DNA from: Rhizobium chutanense | GTDB taxonomy: Bacteria; Pseudomonadota; Alphaproteobacteria; Rhizobiales; Rhizobiaceae | Direction of reading: 5' to 3' | Length of the DNA: 64,000 nucleotides | Assembly: GCF_002531935.1 (NCBI RefSeq) | Contig: NZ_NWSV01000006.1 | Location: 62,001 to 126,000, forward strand | Shown here: piece after piece, positions 16,840 through 26,968 of the stretch | Layout: the number at the start of each line of letters is the position of its first letter | Numbering within the stretch: position 1 is the stretch's first letter | Program-made: the position numbers and the translations under genes | Notes under the pieces: generated by a model | What the model was told of the DNA's origin: nothing | What the model saw: the letters and a program-made list of their open reading frames with translations, nothing else | The model's database searches: none

Positions 16840-17832
16840 ATGACAAGATTCGACGTTCTGACAGTCGGCAACGCAATCGTGGACATCATCGCCCGCTGCG
16901 ACGACCAGTTCCTTATTGATAATCAGATCACCAAGGCGGCGATGAACCTCATCGATGCCGAGCGCGCCGAACTCTTGTATTCGCGCATGGGGCCGGCGCT
17001 CGAAGCCTCCGGCGGCAGCGCCGGCAATACGGCGGCGGGCGTGGCGAACCTCGGCGGCAAGGCCGCCTATTTCGGCAATGTCGCTGCCGATCAGCTCGGC
17101 GACATCTTCACGCACGACATCCGCGCCCAGGGCGTCCACTACCAGACGAAGCCCAAGGGCACGTTCCCGCCGACGGCGCGTTCGATGATCTTCGTCACCG
17201 AGGACGGCGAGCGTTCGATGAACACCTATCTCGGCGCCTGCGTCGAGCTCGGTCCCGAGGACGTCGAGGTCGATGTCGTGGCCGACGCCAAGGTCACCTA
17301 TTTCGAAGGTTATCTCTGGGATCCGCCGCGCGCCAAGGAAGCGATCCTCGAATGTGCCCGCATCGCCCATGCAAACGGCCGCGAAATGTCGATGACACTG
17401 TCCGACAGCTTCTGCGTCGGTCGCTATCGCGGCGAATTCCTCGATCTGATGCGCTCCGGCAAGGTCGATATCGTCTTCGCCAATCGCCAGGAAGCACTGT
17501 CGCTCTACGAAACCGACGATTTCGAAGAGGCGCTGAACAGGATCGCCGCCGATTGCAAGATCGCCGCCGTGACGATGAGCGAGGACGGCGCCGTCATTCT
17601 CAAGGGCAACGAGCGTTATTACGTCGATGCGATCAGGATCAGGGAAGTTGTGGATACCACGGGCGCCGGCGATCTCTTCGCCTCCGGCTTCCTCTATGGC
17701 TACACGCAGGGACGGTCGCTGGAAGATTGCGGCAAGCTCGGCTGCCTTGCCGCCGGCATCGTCATCCAGCAGATCGGTCCGCGCCCGATGACCTCGCTGT
17801 CCGAGGCCGCCAAACAGGCTGGGCTTATTTGA
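16840..17832 (+). CDS. PfkB family kinase, adenosine kinase-like
   Basis: A 330-aa ribokinase-fold sugar/nucleoside kinase. It begins FDVLTVGNAIVDIIA, has the first PfkB motif as GGSAGNTAAGVANLGGKAAY (about 58-77) and the second as DTTGAGDLFASGFLYG (about 272-287), with the catalytic Asp and anion-hole Gly-Ala-Gly. Rhizobial orthologues are annotated as adenosine kinase; ribokinase-like activity on another sugar is possible. It is a single-gene unit whose stop codon overlaps the convergent SH3 gene by 8 nt. Confidence 0.93.
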   Translation: MTRFDVLTVGNAIVDIIARCDDQFLIDNQITKAAMNLIDAERAELLYSRMGPALEASGGSAGNTAAGVANLGGKAAYFGNVAADQLGDIFTHDIRAQGVHYQTKPKGTFPPTARSMIFVTEDGERSMNTYLGACVELGPEDVEVDVVADAKVTYFEGYLWDPPRAKEAILECARIAHANGREMSMTLSDSFCVGRYRGEFLDLMRSGKVDIVFANRQEALSLYETDDFEEALNRIAADCKIAAVTMSEDGAVILKGNERYYVDAIRIREVVDTTGAGDLFASGFLYGYTQGRSLEDCGKLGCLAAGIVIQQIGPRPMTSLSEAAKQAGLI

Positions 17833-18364
17833 AGGCTTCGCCGGGATAGGCGCCCCAGATCTCCGACTGCGCCACCCAGCCAGAGGCGCCGTCGGTTTCG
17901 GCGCGGCACCAGTCGCCGTTGCACTCGCCGATCGTCACCATCACGCCGGGTTCCAGCTTGGCGACGATCGAGGCGGAGGGCAACGCCTCGCGGCGCAGAT
18001 TGACAAAGACGCCCTTGCCCTTGGCCTTCATCCACGGCGCGGCGATCGCCGCGCGCTGGCCCGACAGCAGCGACTGGTTGACCCAGCCTTCGGTGCCGTC
18101 GGCATCGCGGATGCGGCGCCAGTTGTCGTATTCCTGGATGATCTCGACCGGTAGGCCTGATTTCAGATACATCCATGAAACCGCGTAATCCGTTCCCGGG
18201 CCGATGCGCAGGTTGACGCGTTTGGATTTCAGCGTGACGAAACGCGGCAATGGCAGCCCGCTTGGCCCCTTGGCGGCCTGCGCATGGGCAAATTCGACGG
18301 TTCCCATGGATGCGGCCAGAGCGATGACAAGGGCGAGGCAGGACTTCAGGACTTTGCTGCGCAT
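17825..18364 (-). CDS. Secreted protein with two bacterial SH3 domains
   Basis: A 179-aa periplasmic protein. Residues 1-28 are a signal peptide (SCLALVIALAASMGT to AHAQA). Two SH3-like domains follow: the first with VNLRIGPGTDYAVSWMYLKS and DGTEGWVNQSLLS, the second with FVNLRREALPSASIVAKLEP and GASGWVAQSEIWG. Such SH3_4 proteins probably bind peptidoglycan. The ATG at 18364 fits the signal peptide; only a weak GGAA is upstream. Convergent with the PfkB kinase gene (8-nt overlap). Confidence 0.88.
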   Translation of the reverse strand: MRSKVLKSCLALVIALAASMGTVEFAHAQAAKGPSGLPLPRFVTLKSKRVNLRIGPGTDYAVSWMYLKSGLPVEIIQEYDNWRRIRDADGTEGWVNQSLLSGQRAAIAAPWMKAKGKGVFVNLRREALPSASIVAKLEPGVMVTIGECNGDWCRAETDGASGWVAQSEIWGAYPGEAFK

Positions 18365-18548
18365 GGAAGTTTCCGTTTGCTCGAATTCGCGGGCAGGCCC
18401 GGCCTGTTCGCGGTCCGGGTTCTGACATTCCCCGGCTGCACCGCGAGTTTTGTTTGTCTTCGCGTGCGGGTCTGGTAGAAAATGCCCGGATGGGAAAATT
18501 ATCACCCCTCTTGGTTAAAGACCTCTGAACAAGGCACCACAGTCAGCC

Positions 18549-19550
18549 ATGACAGCGAAGAAAAAACCGAAGGTCTACATCACCCGCAAGTTGCCCGACG
18601 CCGTCGAAACCCGCATGCGGGAACTCTTCGACGCCGAGCTGAACATCGATGATACGCCGCGCTCCGTTCCCGAGCTGATCGCCGCCGTCAGAACCGCCGA
18701 CGTGCTGGTGCCGACCGTCACCGATCGTATCGATGCGGCGCTGATCGATGCGGCGGGGCCGCAGATGAAGCTGATTGCGAGTTTCTCCAACGGCACGGAC
18801 CACATCGACGTCGAGGCGGCGGCGCGCAAGGGCATCACCGTCACCAACACGCCGAACGTCCTGACCGAGGACACCGCCGACATGACGATGGCGCTGATTC
18901 TCGCGGTTCCGAGAAGGCTCGGCGAGGGCGCCCGGGTGCTGACCGACAAGCCGGGCGAATGGGCCGGCTGGTCTCCCACCTGGATGCTCGGCCGCCGCAT
19001 TCACGGCAAGCGCATCGGCATTGTCGGCATGGGCCGCATCGGCACGGCGGTCGCCCGCCGCGCCAAGGCCTTCGGCCTGTCGATCCACTATCACAACCGC
19101 AAGCGTGTCAATCCGGCCGTCGAGGACGAGCTGGAGGCGACCTATTGGGAAAGCCTCGACCAGATGCTCGCCCGCGTCGACATCGTCTCGGTCAATTGCC
19201 CGTCGACGCCGGCGACTTTCCATCTGATCTCGGCGCGCCGTCTGGCGCTGCTGCAGCCGACGGCCTATCTCGTCAACACCGCGCGCGGCGACGTGGTCGA
19301 TGAAGCCGCGCTGATCAAGTCTCTAAGGGAGGGCCGGATCGCCGGCGCTGGCCTCGACGTCTTCGAAAACGAACCCGCGGTCAATCCGAAGCTCGTCAAG
19401 CTCGCCAATGAGGGCAAGGTCGTGCTGCTGCCGCATATGAGTTCAGCGACGATCGAAGGCCGCATCGACATGGGCGACAAGGTGATCATCAATATCCGCA
19501 CCTTCATCGACGGCCACAGGCCGCCCAACCGGGTGCTGCCGGGGCGTTAA
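18549..19550 (+). CDS. D-isomer 2-hydroxyacid dehydrogenase (glyoxylate/hydroxypyruvate reductase type)
   Basis: A 333-aa NAD(P)H-dependent reductase. The cofactor-binding domain has GIVGMGRIGTAVARRAKAFG (about 158-177). The catalytic triad is visible: Arg in VNTARGDVVDE, Glu in DVFENEP and His in LLPHMSSAT. Substrate-side signature NGTDHIDVEAA is intact. NRKR after the Rossmann strand favours NADPH. Family members in rhizobia act on glyoxylate or hydroxypyruvate. Stands alone, divergent from the SH3 gene. Confidence 0.93.
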   Translation: MTAKKKPKVYITRKLPDAVETRMRELFDAELNIDDTPRSVPELIAAVRTADVLVPTVTDRIDAALIDAAGPQMKLIASFSNGTDHIDVEAAARKGITVTNTPNVLTEDTADMTMALILAVPRRLGEGARVLTDKPGEWAGWSPTWMLGRRIHGKRIGIVGMGRIGTAVARRAKAFGLSIHYHNRKRVNPAVEDELEATYWESLDQMLARVDIVSVNCPSTPATFHLISARRLALLQPTAYLVNTARGDVVDEAALIKSLREGRIAGAGLDVFENEPAVNPKLVKLANEGKVVLLPHMSSATIEGRIDMGDKVIINIRTFIDGHRPPNRVLPGR

Positions 19551-19558
19551 AGGCTTAA

Positions 19559-20047
19559 TCAGGCGGTGCGGGTCCGAGATGCAAGGACCTTGCGCATCTC
19601 GACGAAGGTCGTCCTGGCAAAGCCGGGATGCGCCTTCTCGACGGTTCTGGAAAATCCCCAGGCGGCAAAGACGGCGTGATTGTCGGTGAGCTCGATGCGC
19701 GTCTCGAGCCGCAAGGCGGCAAGCCCCAGTGACGCGGCCGTCTCTTCGGCAATTGCCAGCAGCCGTTTGCCGAGGCCCTTGCCCTGCACCTCAGGCAGAA
19801 CGGCAAGCTTGCCGACATAGAGACAATCGGTTTCCGGCCGCAGGAACAGGCAGCCGATCAACTTTTCGCCGTCGAGGACGACATGGCCGATCTCGGCCCT
19901 GGCCTTTTCCGCCAGTGACTCGGTCGTCAGCTTGAGCGCCGAGGATGGGGGATCGATCCTGCCGTTCATCGAGGCGAAGGCGGCGAGGATGAGCGCCAGC
20001 AATTCGCCCCAGCGTGTGAAGTCCTGGTCGAGCCGGACGATCGTCAT
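19559..20047 (-). CDS. GNAT family N-acetyltransferase
   Basis: A 162-aa acetyltransferase with the GNAT acetyl-CoA site: LYVGKLAVLPEVQGKGLGKR (motif A, about 95-114) followed by LLAIAEETAASLGLAALRLETR and NHAVFAAWGF. The substrate is unknown. Its start overlaps the moeB stop (ATGA), making it the third gene of the coupled recF-moeB-GNAT set. It converges on the 2-hydroxyacid dehydrogenase gene with an 8-nt gap. Confidence 0.92.
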   Translation of the reverse strand: MTIVRLDQDFTRWGELLALILAAFASMNGRIDPPSSALKLTTESLAEKARAEIGHVVLDGEKLIGCLFLRPETDCLYVGKLAVLPEVQGKGLGKRLLAIAEETAASLGLAALRLETRIELTDNHAVFAAWGFSRTVEKAHPGFARTTFVEMRKVLASRTRTA

Positions 20048-20868
20048 ACGGCCTGTCTTTCCCGCGTGCGGCGTCTTCTATAGCGGACGGTGTCGAAGCG
20101 GGCCGCAAGCGCGTCATAGAGTAGCAGCCGTCCGACCAGCGGCTCGCCGGTGCCGGTGACGAGTTTGATCGCTTCCATCGCCATCATCGTGCCGATGACG
20201 CCGGTGAGCGCGCCGATGACGCCGGCCTCGGCGCAGGCGGGAATGAGCCCTGCCGGCGGGGCTTCCGGAAACAAGTCACGATATCGGGGGTTGGGGGTTC
20301 CGTCCTCGCCGCTCTCATAGGGCTTGAGAACCGTCAGCGAACCGTCGAAGCGCCCGACGGCCCCGGTGACAAGCGGGATGCGCGCATCTTCCGCCGCATC
20401 GGCGGCGGCGTAACGCGTGTCGAAATTGTCGGAGCCGTCGATCAGCAGATCGAAGCCGGAAAGTTGCCGGCGGGCAGCCTCTCCGGAAAAACGTTCCTCG
20501 AAGCGGATCAGCCGGACATGCGGATTGAGTCTCGTGATGGCAAGCGCGGCACTTTCCGTCTTCAATTCTCCGATCGTGCCGGAATCATGGATCACCTGGC
20601 GCTGCAGGTTCGAAAGCGACACTCGGTCGTCATCGACGATGCCGAGCGTGCCGACGCCGGCTGCCGCCAGATATTGCAGGATCGGTGCGCCGAGGCCGCC
20701 GGCGCCGATCACCAGCACGCGGGCGGCCTTCAACCTCTGCTGGCCCGCGCCGCCGATCTCCGGCAGCAGGATGTGGCGGTGATAACGGGCGATTTCGTCG
20801 GGGCTGAGCGGTTCCATGGCGCCGATGTTATCATGACGCGCGAGGCTGGGAAAAGCCGCTTCAGTCAT
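20044..20868 (-). CDS. moeB: Molybdopterin-synthase adenylyltransferase MoeB / ThiF-like E1
   Basis: A 274-aa ubiquitin E1-like enzyme that adenylates the C-terminal Gly of a sulfur-carrier protein (MoaD or ThiS). It has EIARYHRHILLPEIGGAGQQ, ATP-binding VLVIGAGGLGAPILQYLAAA (about 51-70), DDDRVSLSNLQRQV, DGSDNFDTRY and CAEAGVIGALTGVIG with a conserved Cys. The paired CxxC zinc motifs are not evident, as in several alphaproteobacterial members. The ATG at 20868 overlaps the recF stop (ATGA); an internal ATG at 20817 is the alternative. Confidence 0.93.
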   Translation of the reverse strand: MTEAAFPSLARHDNIGAMEPLSPDEIARYHRHILLPEIGGAGQQRLKAARVLVIGAGGLGAPILQYLAAAGVGTLGIVDDDRVSLSNLQRQVIHDSGTIGELKTESAALAITRLNPHVRLIRFEERFSGEAARRQLSGFDLLIDGSDNFDTRYAAADAAEDARIPLVTGAVGRFDGSLTVLKPYESGEDGTPNPRYRDLFPEAPPAGLIPACAEAGVIGALTGVIGTMMAMEAIKLVTGTGEPLVGRLLLYDALAARFDTVRYRRRRTRERQAV

Positions 20869-21989
20869 TCGAACACCCTTCCGTCGGCCACTGTGAAGAC
20901 CTGCGCTCTGTCGCCCAACGCCGAAAACATCGAGCGATCCGTGCCGGTCATGAAGGCCTGGCCGCCGAGACCGTCGATGAGATCGAACAGCGCGGCGCGT
21001 CTGTTCTCGTCGAGATGGGCGGCGATCTCGTCGAGCAGCAGGATCGGTGCGTGGCCGGTGAGATTGCCGACGAGGCGCGCATGCGCAAGCACCAGGCCGA
21101 CAAGCAGAGCTTTCTGCTCGCCGGTCGAGCAGCGTTCCGCCTCCATCGCCTTTTCGCGGTGGTGCACGATGAGATCGGCCCGGTGCGGCCCGTCAAGCGT
21201 GCGCCCCGCCCCGGCGTCGCGGTAGCGACTCTCTGCCAGCATTGCCGCATAATCCTCCTCGAGATCGACCGAAGGGCGTGAAAACTGACCGTCCATGAAG
21301 CCCGAGAGCTGCAGCGAAGCCGATGGAAAAGGCGAACTCTCGCGGGTCTCCTCGATCAGCCGGGTCAGCAGGCCGAGCATTTCCTGCCGGGCGAGTGCCA
21401 TGGCGATGCCGAGGCTTGCCATCTGTTCCTCGATGCCGGCAAGCCAGGAGGGATCAAAGCGGCCTTCATCCAGCAACTTGTTGCGGCTGCGCATGGCGCG
21501 CTCGAAATCGCTGGCGCGGCGGCCATGGGCGGGATCGAGCGACAGCACCAGCCGGTCGAGAAAGCGGCGCCGGTCGGAGGAGGCGCCGGTAAAGAGGCCG
21601 TCCATCGCCGGTGTCAGCCAGAGAAGACGCAGGTGGTCGGTCAGTTCGTCTGCTGTTTTGGCTGGGGTGCCGTTGATCCGCAGTCTGCGGGCGGTGTTTT
21701 CCTCGCCGGTTTCGATGCCGGTGCCGATCTCGACCTCGCCTTCCATGCCGTCGATCGCCGCGAAGATCGAAAAACCGCCGGCCGCGCCGACACGGGTAAT
21801 GTCGCCATAGGCAGCGCGGCGCAGGCCGCGGCCAGGCGAAAGCAGCGAGACGGCCTCCATGAGATTGGTTTTGCCGGCACCGTTGTCTCCCGTCAGCACG
21901 GCATGCCGGCCGTCAAGGGTGAGCGCCGCCGATGCATAATTGCGGAAGTCTGTCAGCTTCAGACGGGAAAGAGAAACCTTGTGCGGCAT
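20865..21989 (-). CDS. recF: DNA replication and repair protein RecF
   Basis: RecF (374 aa) is an SMC-like ATPase that, with RecO and RecR, targets RecA to gaps. It begins SLSRLKLTDFRNYASAALTL, with Walker A LTGDNGAGKTNLMEAVSLL (about 33-51), the signature CSTGEQKALLVGLVLAHARL and Walker B ILLLDEIAAHLDENRR near the end. Length matches the family. The ATG at 21989 is where homology starts. recF is not beside dnaN here; it heads a set coupled to moeB and a GNAT gene. Confidence 0.97.
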   Translation of the reverse strand: MPHKVSLSRLKLTDFRNYASAALTLDGRHAVLTGDNGAGKTNLMEAVSLLSPGRGLRRAAYGDITRVGAAGGFSIFAAIDGMEGEVEIGTGIETGEENTARRLRINGTPAKTADELTDHLRLLWLTPAMDGLFTGASSDRRRFLDRLVLSLDPAHGRRASDFERAMRSRNKLLDEGRFDPSWLAGIEEQMASLGIAMALARQEMLGLLTRLIEETRESSPFPSASLQLSGFMDGQFSRPSVDLEEDYAAMLAESRYRDAGAGRTLDGPHRADLIVHHREKAMEAERCSTGEQKALLVGLVLAHARLVGNLTGHAPILLLDEIAAHLDENRRAALFDLIDGLGGQAFMTGTDRSMFSALGDRAQVFTVADGRVFE

Positions 21990-22285
21990 CGAATGTCCGG
22001 AATCGTGAAACGTGACAGCTAAGCCTAAGCGGCGTTGATGGCAAGGCACTGAGCTTTGCCGCCCCGGATCGCCCACTGCTGCCGGAGGCAGGCAGCGGTA
22101 GTGGCGGATAGGGTAGGCTGCGGCCGACAAGGAGTACACGGAGGGATTTCGCAGAGGTCTCGTAACCGAGGTCCGGCTCCCCTTGATATCGCCGCTTTGC
22201 GAATTCTTCAAAAATACAACCACCGCGCGGATAGGCTGGCTTCATTGAGCCGGTCCGGCCCACCGCTAGTATCCGTCACCTCAAG

Positions 22286-22305
22286 CCCTGGATATCCGGG
22301 GTTTT
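22286..22305 (+). terminator. Weak hairpin with T-run in a gene-free stretch
   Basis: CCCTGG and CCGGGG (one G-T wobble) pair around ATAT, followed by TTTT on the plus strand. No plus-strand gene lies upstream. The surrounding 21990-22437 shows no tRNA, convincing reading frame or repeat; it must hold the promoters of recF and of the XRE gene. Confidence 0.35.
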
Positions 22306-22437
22306 GACGCGTCACTCCGCAGCTCCTGACGTAACGTAAAGCCCAAAAAAAGTCGGTTGAATTTTGCAACTGTAGGGTTGAGTTATCCTGTAAAAACGAT
22401 ATGGTAAACGAACTGTTAAGTATTAGAGAGCAATGAA

Positions 22438-22800
22438 GTGCCAGATCCGGTTGATATTATCGTTGGTCGCAACGTAAGGCAGTTCCGCGCCCTTCGCCGT
22501 GTTTCGCAGCTTGAGCTTGGCGAAGCACTCGGACTGACTTTCCAGCAGATCCAGAAATATGAAAAAGGCGCGAACCGCGTTTCCGCCAGCAAGCTGCATC
22601 AGATCGCGGTTTTTCTCGATGTCGAGATCTCTGCTCTTTTCGAGGGCGTATCGCAATTCGGCAGCCGGGTCGAACTCAGCCCTGACGCCTATGCGCTTGC
22701 TCTGACCTACGACAAGCTGAACTCATCGGCGGGCAAGGAAGCGGTCAAGACCATCCTCACCCTCATGGTTGGCGAAGCGGCCGAAGAAACCGCCGCCTGA
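22438..22800 (+). CDS. XRE family helix-turn-helix regulator
   Basis: A 120-aa regulator starting at a GTG; AGAGAG lies about 8 nt upstream. The phage-repressor HTH is at about 10-65: VGRNVRQFRALRRVSQLELG and GLTFQQIQKYEKGANRVSAS, the last a strong XRE/Cro signature. The C-terminal part (VELSPDAYALALTYDKLN) lacks an enzymatic domain. The form resembles rhizobial PraR/PhrR-type regulators but it is shorter. Targets are unknown. Confidence 0.88.
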   Translation: MPDPVDIIVGRNVRQFRALRRVSQLELGEALGLTFQQIQKYEKGANRVSASKLHQIAVFLDVEISALFEGVSQFGSRVELSPDAYALALTYDKLNSSAGKEAVKTILTLMVGEAAEETAA

Positions 22801-22935
22801 TTCCACCGCGTCTCACGGACAGCATGACCTCGGTCCGGGTGATATCCGGACACAGGCATCTGTGCGGCAATTTTGGGGGGCATCAAGACAAAGACCGGAA
22901 GCATCTCCGGGGCGTGCGGTTTTATGCCGTGCGCT

Positions 22936-23136
22936 TCAGTGAATCTCGCATTCGTGCAACGCCACCAGCAGATCGTCCTGCGTCTGGTAGCCGGCATGAT
23001 AGAGGTCGATCGCGATACTGGCGATTGAGAGGCCCTGCTGGCTGCGAAGCTTGATGTTGCGCTCGGCGCACCATGTGTAGAGGGCGCCGGCGAGAACGTC
23101 GACATCTTCGGACTGAGAGGAAAAGGCTGACGCCAT
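22936..23136 (-). CDS. Small hypothetical protein
   Basis: A 66-aa reading frame. AAGGG stands 7 nt before the ATG. The sequence (ALYTWCAERNIKLRSQQGLS, IASIAIDLYHAGYQTQDDLL) looks like a folded helical protein and its codon use is normal. No signal peptide. Function is unknown; the longer frame beginning at 23216 is less likely. Confidence 0.65.
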   Translation of the reverse strand: MASAFSSQSEDVDVLAGALYTWCAERNIKLRSQQGLSIASIAIDLYHAGYQTQDDLLVALHECEIH

Positions 23137-23344
23137 GGCAGATACCCTTGATTTTTTGTTGTTCCCGACTGACGGCAGAGACTGAATTCATTTGGAAAAC
23201 TTGCAAGCGGCATCATCTGGCTGCGTTAACGTAAGTCATGCTCCGCCCCGTCGCCGTGCCGATCCGGGACAAATTGCTCAGCGCAAGCATCAAGTGTCGC
23301 AAATTGGAGCAATAGCAAAGCGCCTGAAGCGGGTCGCGCAAAAA

Positions 23345-23385
23345 TGTGCAGCGGTTTGCGACAACGACATCCGTAAAAACAAAGA
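23345..23385. repeat. Intergenic repeat, copy 1
   Basis: The block TGTGCAGCGGTTTGCG, then ACGACAT and TAAAAACAAA, is shared with diverged copies at 26848-26888 and 39040-39080. All three lie between genes. Confidence 0.55.
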
Positions 23386-23394
23386 TGGCGAATC

Positions 23395-23427
23395 AAAAAA
23401 GCCGGAGACGTTTCCGCCCCCGGCTTT
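23395..23427 (-). terminator. Rho-independent terminator of dnaKJ
   Basis: On the minus strand AAAGCCGG and CCGGCTTT close a 14-nt loop, followed by a run of six T. It lies 24 nt after the dnaJ stop. The remaining 23137-23395 holds only repeat copy 1. Confidence 0.85.
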
Positions 23428-23451
23428 CGAGATGGACCTATCGATCTCGGC

Positions 23452-24582
23452 TCAGCCTTCGAAAAATTCCTTCATGCGGGCAAAGAAGCCTGTCGATTCG
23501 GGATTGTTCTCCTTGGAGGAAAGCTGCTCGAATTCCTGCAGCAGCTCGCGCTGGCGCTTGGTGAGCTTTTGCGGCGTCTCGATCTGAATCTGAATGTAGA
23601 GGTCACCCGTCTGCGCCGAACGCAGCACCGGCATGCCCTTGTTTTTCAGGCGGAACTGTTTGCCGGCCTGCGTGCCCTCGGGCACGCTGACGCGCGACTT
23701 GGTGCCGTCGAGCGTCGCCACATCGAAGGTTCCGCCGAGAGCGGCCGTCGTCATCGAGATCGGAACGGCGCAATAAAGATCGGCTCCGTCACGCTGATAG
23801 AATTCATGCGGTTTGACGGACAGGAAGATATAGAGGTCGCCCGCCGGCCCGCCACGGGTGCCGGCTTCGCCCTCGCCCTGCAGGCGGATGCGCGTACCGT
23901 CCTCGATGCCGGCGGGAATATTGACCGAGAGCGAACGCTCTTCCGTCACCCGGCCCTGGCCGTGGCATTTCGGGCAGGGATCGGGAATGATCTGGCCGCG
24001 GCCGTGGCAGGTCGGGCAGGTCCGCTCGATCGAGAAGAAACCCTGTGCTGCACGCACGCGCCCGCTTCCCTGGCAGGTGCCGCAATTCTTCGGCTGCGTG
24101 CCGGGTTTGGCGCCCGAACCCGAACAGACGTCGCAGGTGATCGATGTCGGAACGCGGATCTGCGCCGTCTTGCCGGAGAAGGATTCCTCCAGCGTAATTT
24201 CCATATTGTAGCGAAGATCGGCGCCGCGCTCCCGGCCTCCCGACGAGCGCTGGCGCGCACGCCCTCCACCCATCATCTCGCCGAAAATATCCTCGAAGAT
24301 ATCGGAAAAACCGCCGCCGGCAAAACCGCCGCCACCGCCGCCGCCCATGCCGCCATGCTCGAAGGCCGCATGGCCGTAGCGATCATAGGCCGCCCGCTTT
24401 TGCGGGTCCTTGAGCATCTCGTAGGCTTCGTTGATTTCCTTGAACTTGCGTTCGGCGTCCTTGTCATCCGGGTTCTTGTCCGGATGGTATTTCATCGCCA
24501 GTTTGCGGAAGGCGCTCTTCAGCTCTTTCTCGTCCGCCGTCTTGGCTACACCCAGAGTTTCGTAAAAGTCCGCTTTTGCCAT
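23452..24582 (-). CDS. dnaJ: Chaperone protein DnaJ
   Basis: DnaJ (376 aa), the type I Hsp40 cochaperone of DnaK. The J domain (1-70) has KYHPDKN with the HPD motif. A Gly/Phe linker ([20 protein letters not shown]) follows, then four CxxCxGxG zinc repeats between about 145 and 210 ([32 protein letters not shown]), then the substrate-binding C-terminal domains. All motifs are intact. It follows dnaK with 85 nt between, in the same transcript. Confidence 0.98.
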   Translation of the reverse strand: MAKADFYETLGVAKTADEKELKSAFRKLAMKYHPDKNPDDKDAERKFKEINEAYEMLKDPQKRAAYDRYGHAAFEHGGMGGGGGGGFAGGGFSDIFEDIFGEMMGGGRARQRSSGGRERGADLRYNMEITLEESFSGKTAQIRVPTSITCDVCSGSGAKPGTQPKNCGTCQGSGRVRAAQGFFSIERTCPTCHGRGQIIPDPCPKCHGQGRVTEERSLSVNIPAGIEDGTRIRLQGEGEAGTRGGPAGDLYIFLSVKPHEFYQRDGADLYCAVPISMTTAALGGTFDVATLDGTKSRVSVPEGTQAGKQFRLKNKGMPVLRSAQTGDLYIQIQIETPQKLTKRQRELLQEFEQLSSKENNPESTGFFARMKEFFEG

Positions 24583-24595
24583 TAAGGATTAAACC

Positions 24596-24632
24596 CCGGA
24601 AATGGATTTCCGGCTGCCATGGTGAGCAGCCG
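24596..24632 (-). other. Overlapping hairpins in the dnaK-dnaJ spacer
   Basis: CCGGAAAT/ATTTCCGG (24596-24613) and CGGCTGC/GCAGCCG (24611-24632) are strong stems that share two bases and so compete. Neither is followed by a T-run on the minus strand. They may stabilise or process the dnaK part of the mRNA and so set the DnaK:DnaJ ratio. Confidence 0.5.
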
Positions 24633-24667
24633 GATCAGGTGTTGAAGCATAACCACGCCGTCGCGGA

Positions 24668-26584
<1,917 letters not shown>

Positions 26585-26698
26585 GTCATTCTCTCCTTGA
26601 AGCAAGCTGTCGGAACCCCCAGAAGGCATTTCCCTGACAGCCCCTTACGGGATGGGTCTACTTAAGATTACGCAATAGTGATTGCGGTGATGCGGCGT

Positions 26699-26727
26699 AT
26701 ATAAGGAGCGGTTTTCGGGACTGCAAG
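26699..26727 (-). promoter_or_regulatory. Heat-shock (RpoH-like) promoter of dnaK
   Basis: CTTGCA (26722-26727) and CCTTATAT (26699-26706) on the minus strand, 15 bp apart, fit the rhizobial RpoH pattern CTTGAA...CCTATAT; a housekeeping reading is also possible. It predicts a 5' leader of about 105 nt containing a perfect hairpin CGCAAT/ATTGCG (26671-26686). Confidence 0.6.
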
Positions 26728-26847
26728 GCGGGAAATGGCCCGGAATCCAGCAAAACGAATGTGTTGCATTCAATTTTCATCATCGCCGGGAACGAGGTCG
26801 TCCCATAAGCGGAAGGCAGCCGATTGCCCATGCGTGTCGCGCCGAAA

Positions 26848-26888
26848 CGTGCAGCGGTTCCAGGATGAGGCCATCCATCGAAACCAAG
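26848..26888. repeat. Intergenic repeat, copy 2
   Basis: CGTGCAGCGGTTCC followed by GGATGA, CCATCCAT and GAAACC aligns with the copies at 23345-23385 and 39040-39080. It lies between the dnaK promoter and the 3' end of the penicillin-binding protein gene; nothing else is seen in 26728-26968. Confidence 0.5.
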
Positions 26889-26968
26889 CGCGAAAGGGCC
26901 TCGCTCGATCAAATCCGGGGCGACCCGTTTTGCGGCGTCGCGCGTGCATCGGTCCCGCAGCAAGGCTC

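Noticed and set aside
20865-22223. Longer recF start at 22223
   Set aside because: The added 78 residues have no homology or ribosome site; the RecF fold begins at 21989.
21990-22437. Possible tRNA remnant or phage attachment site upstream of the XRE gene
   Set aside because: No T-loop GTTCGA motif, acceptor stem or integrase is found; only a weak hairpin is visible.
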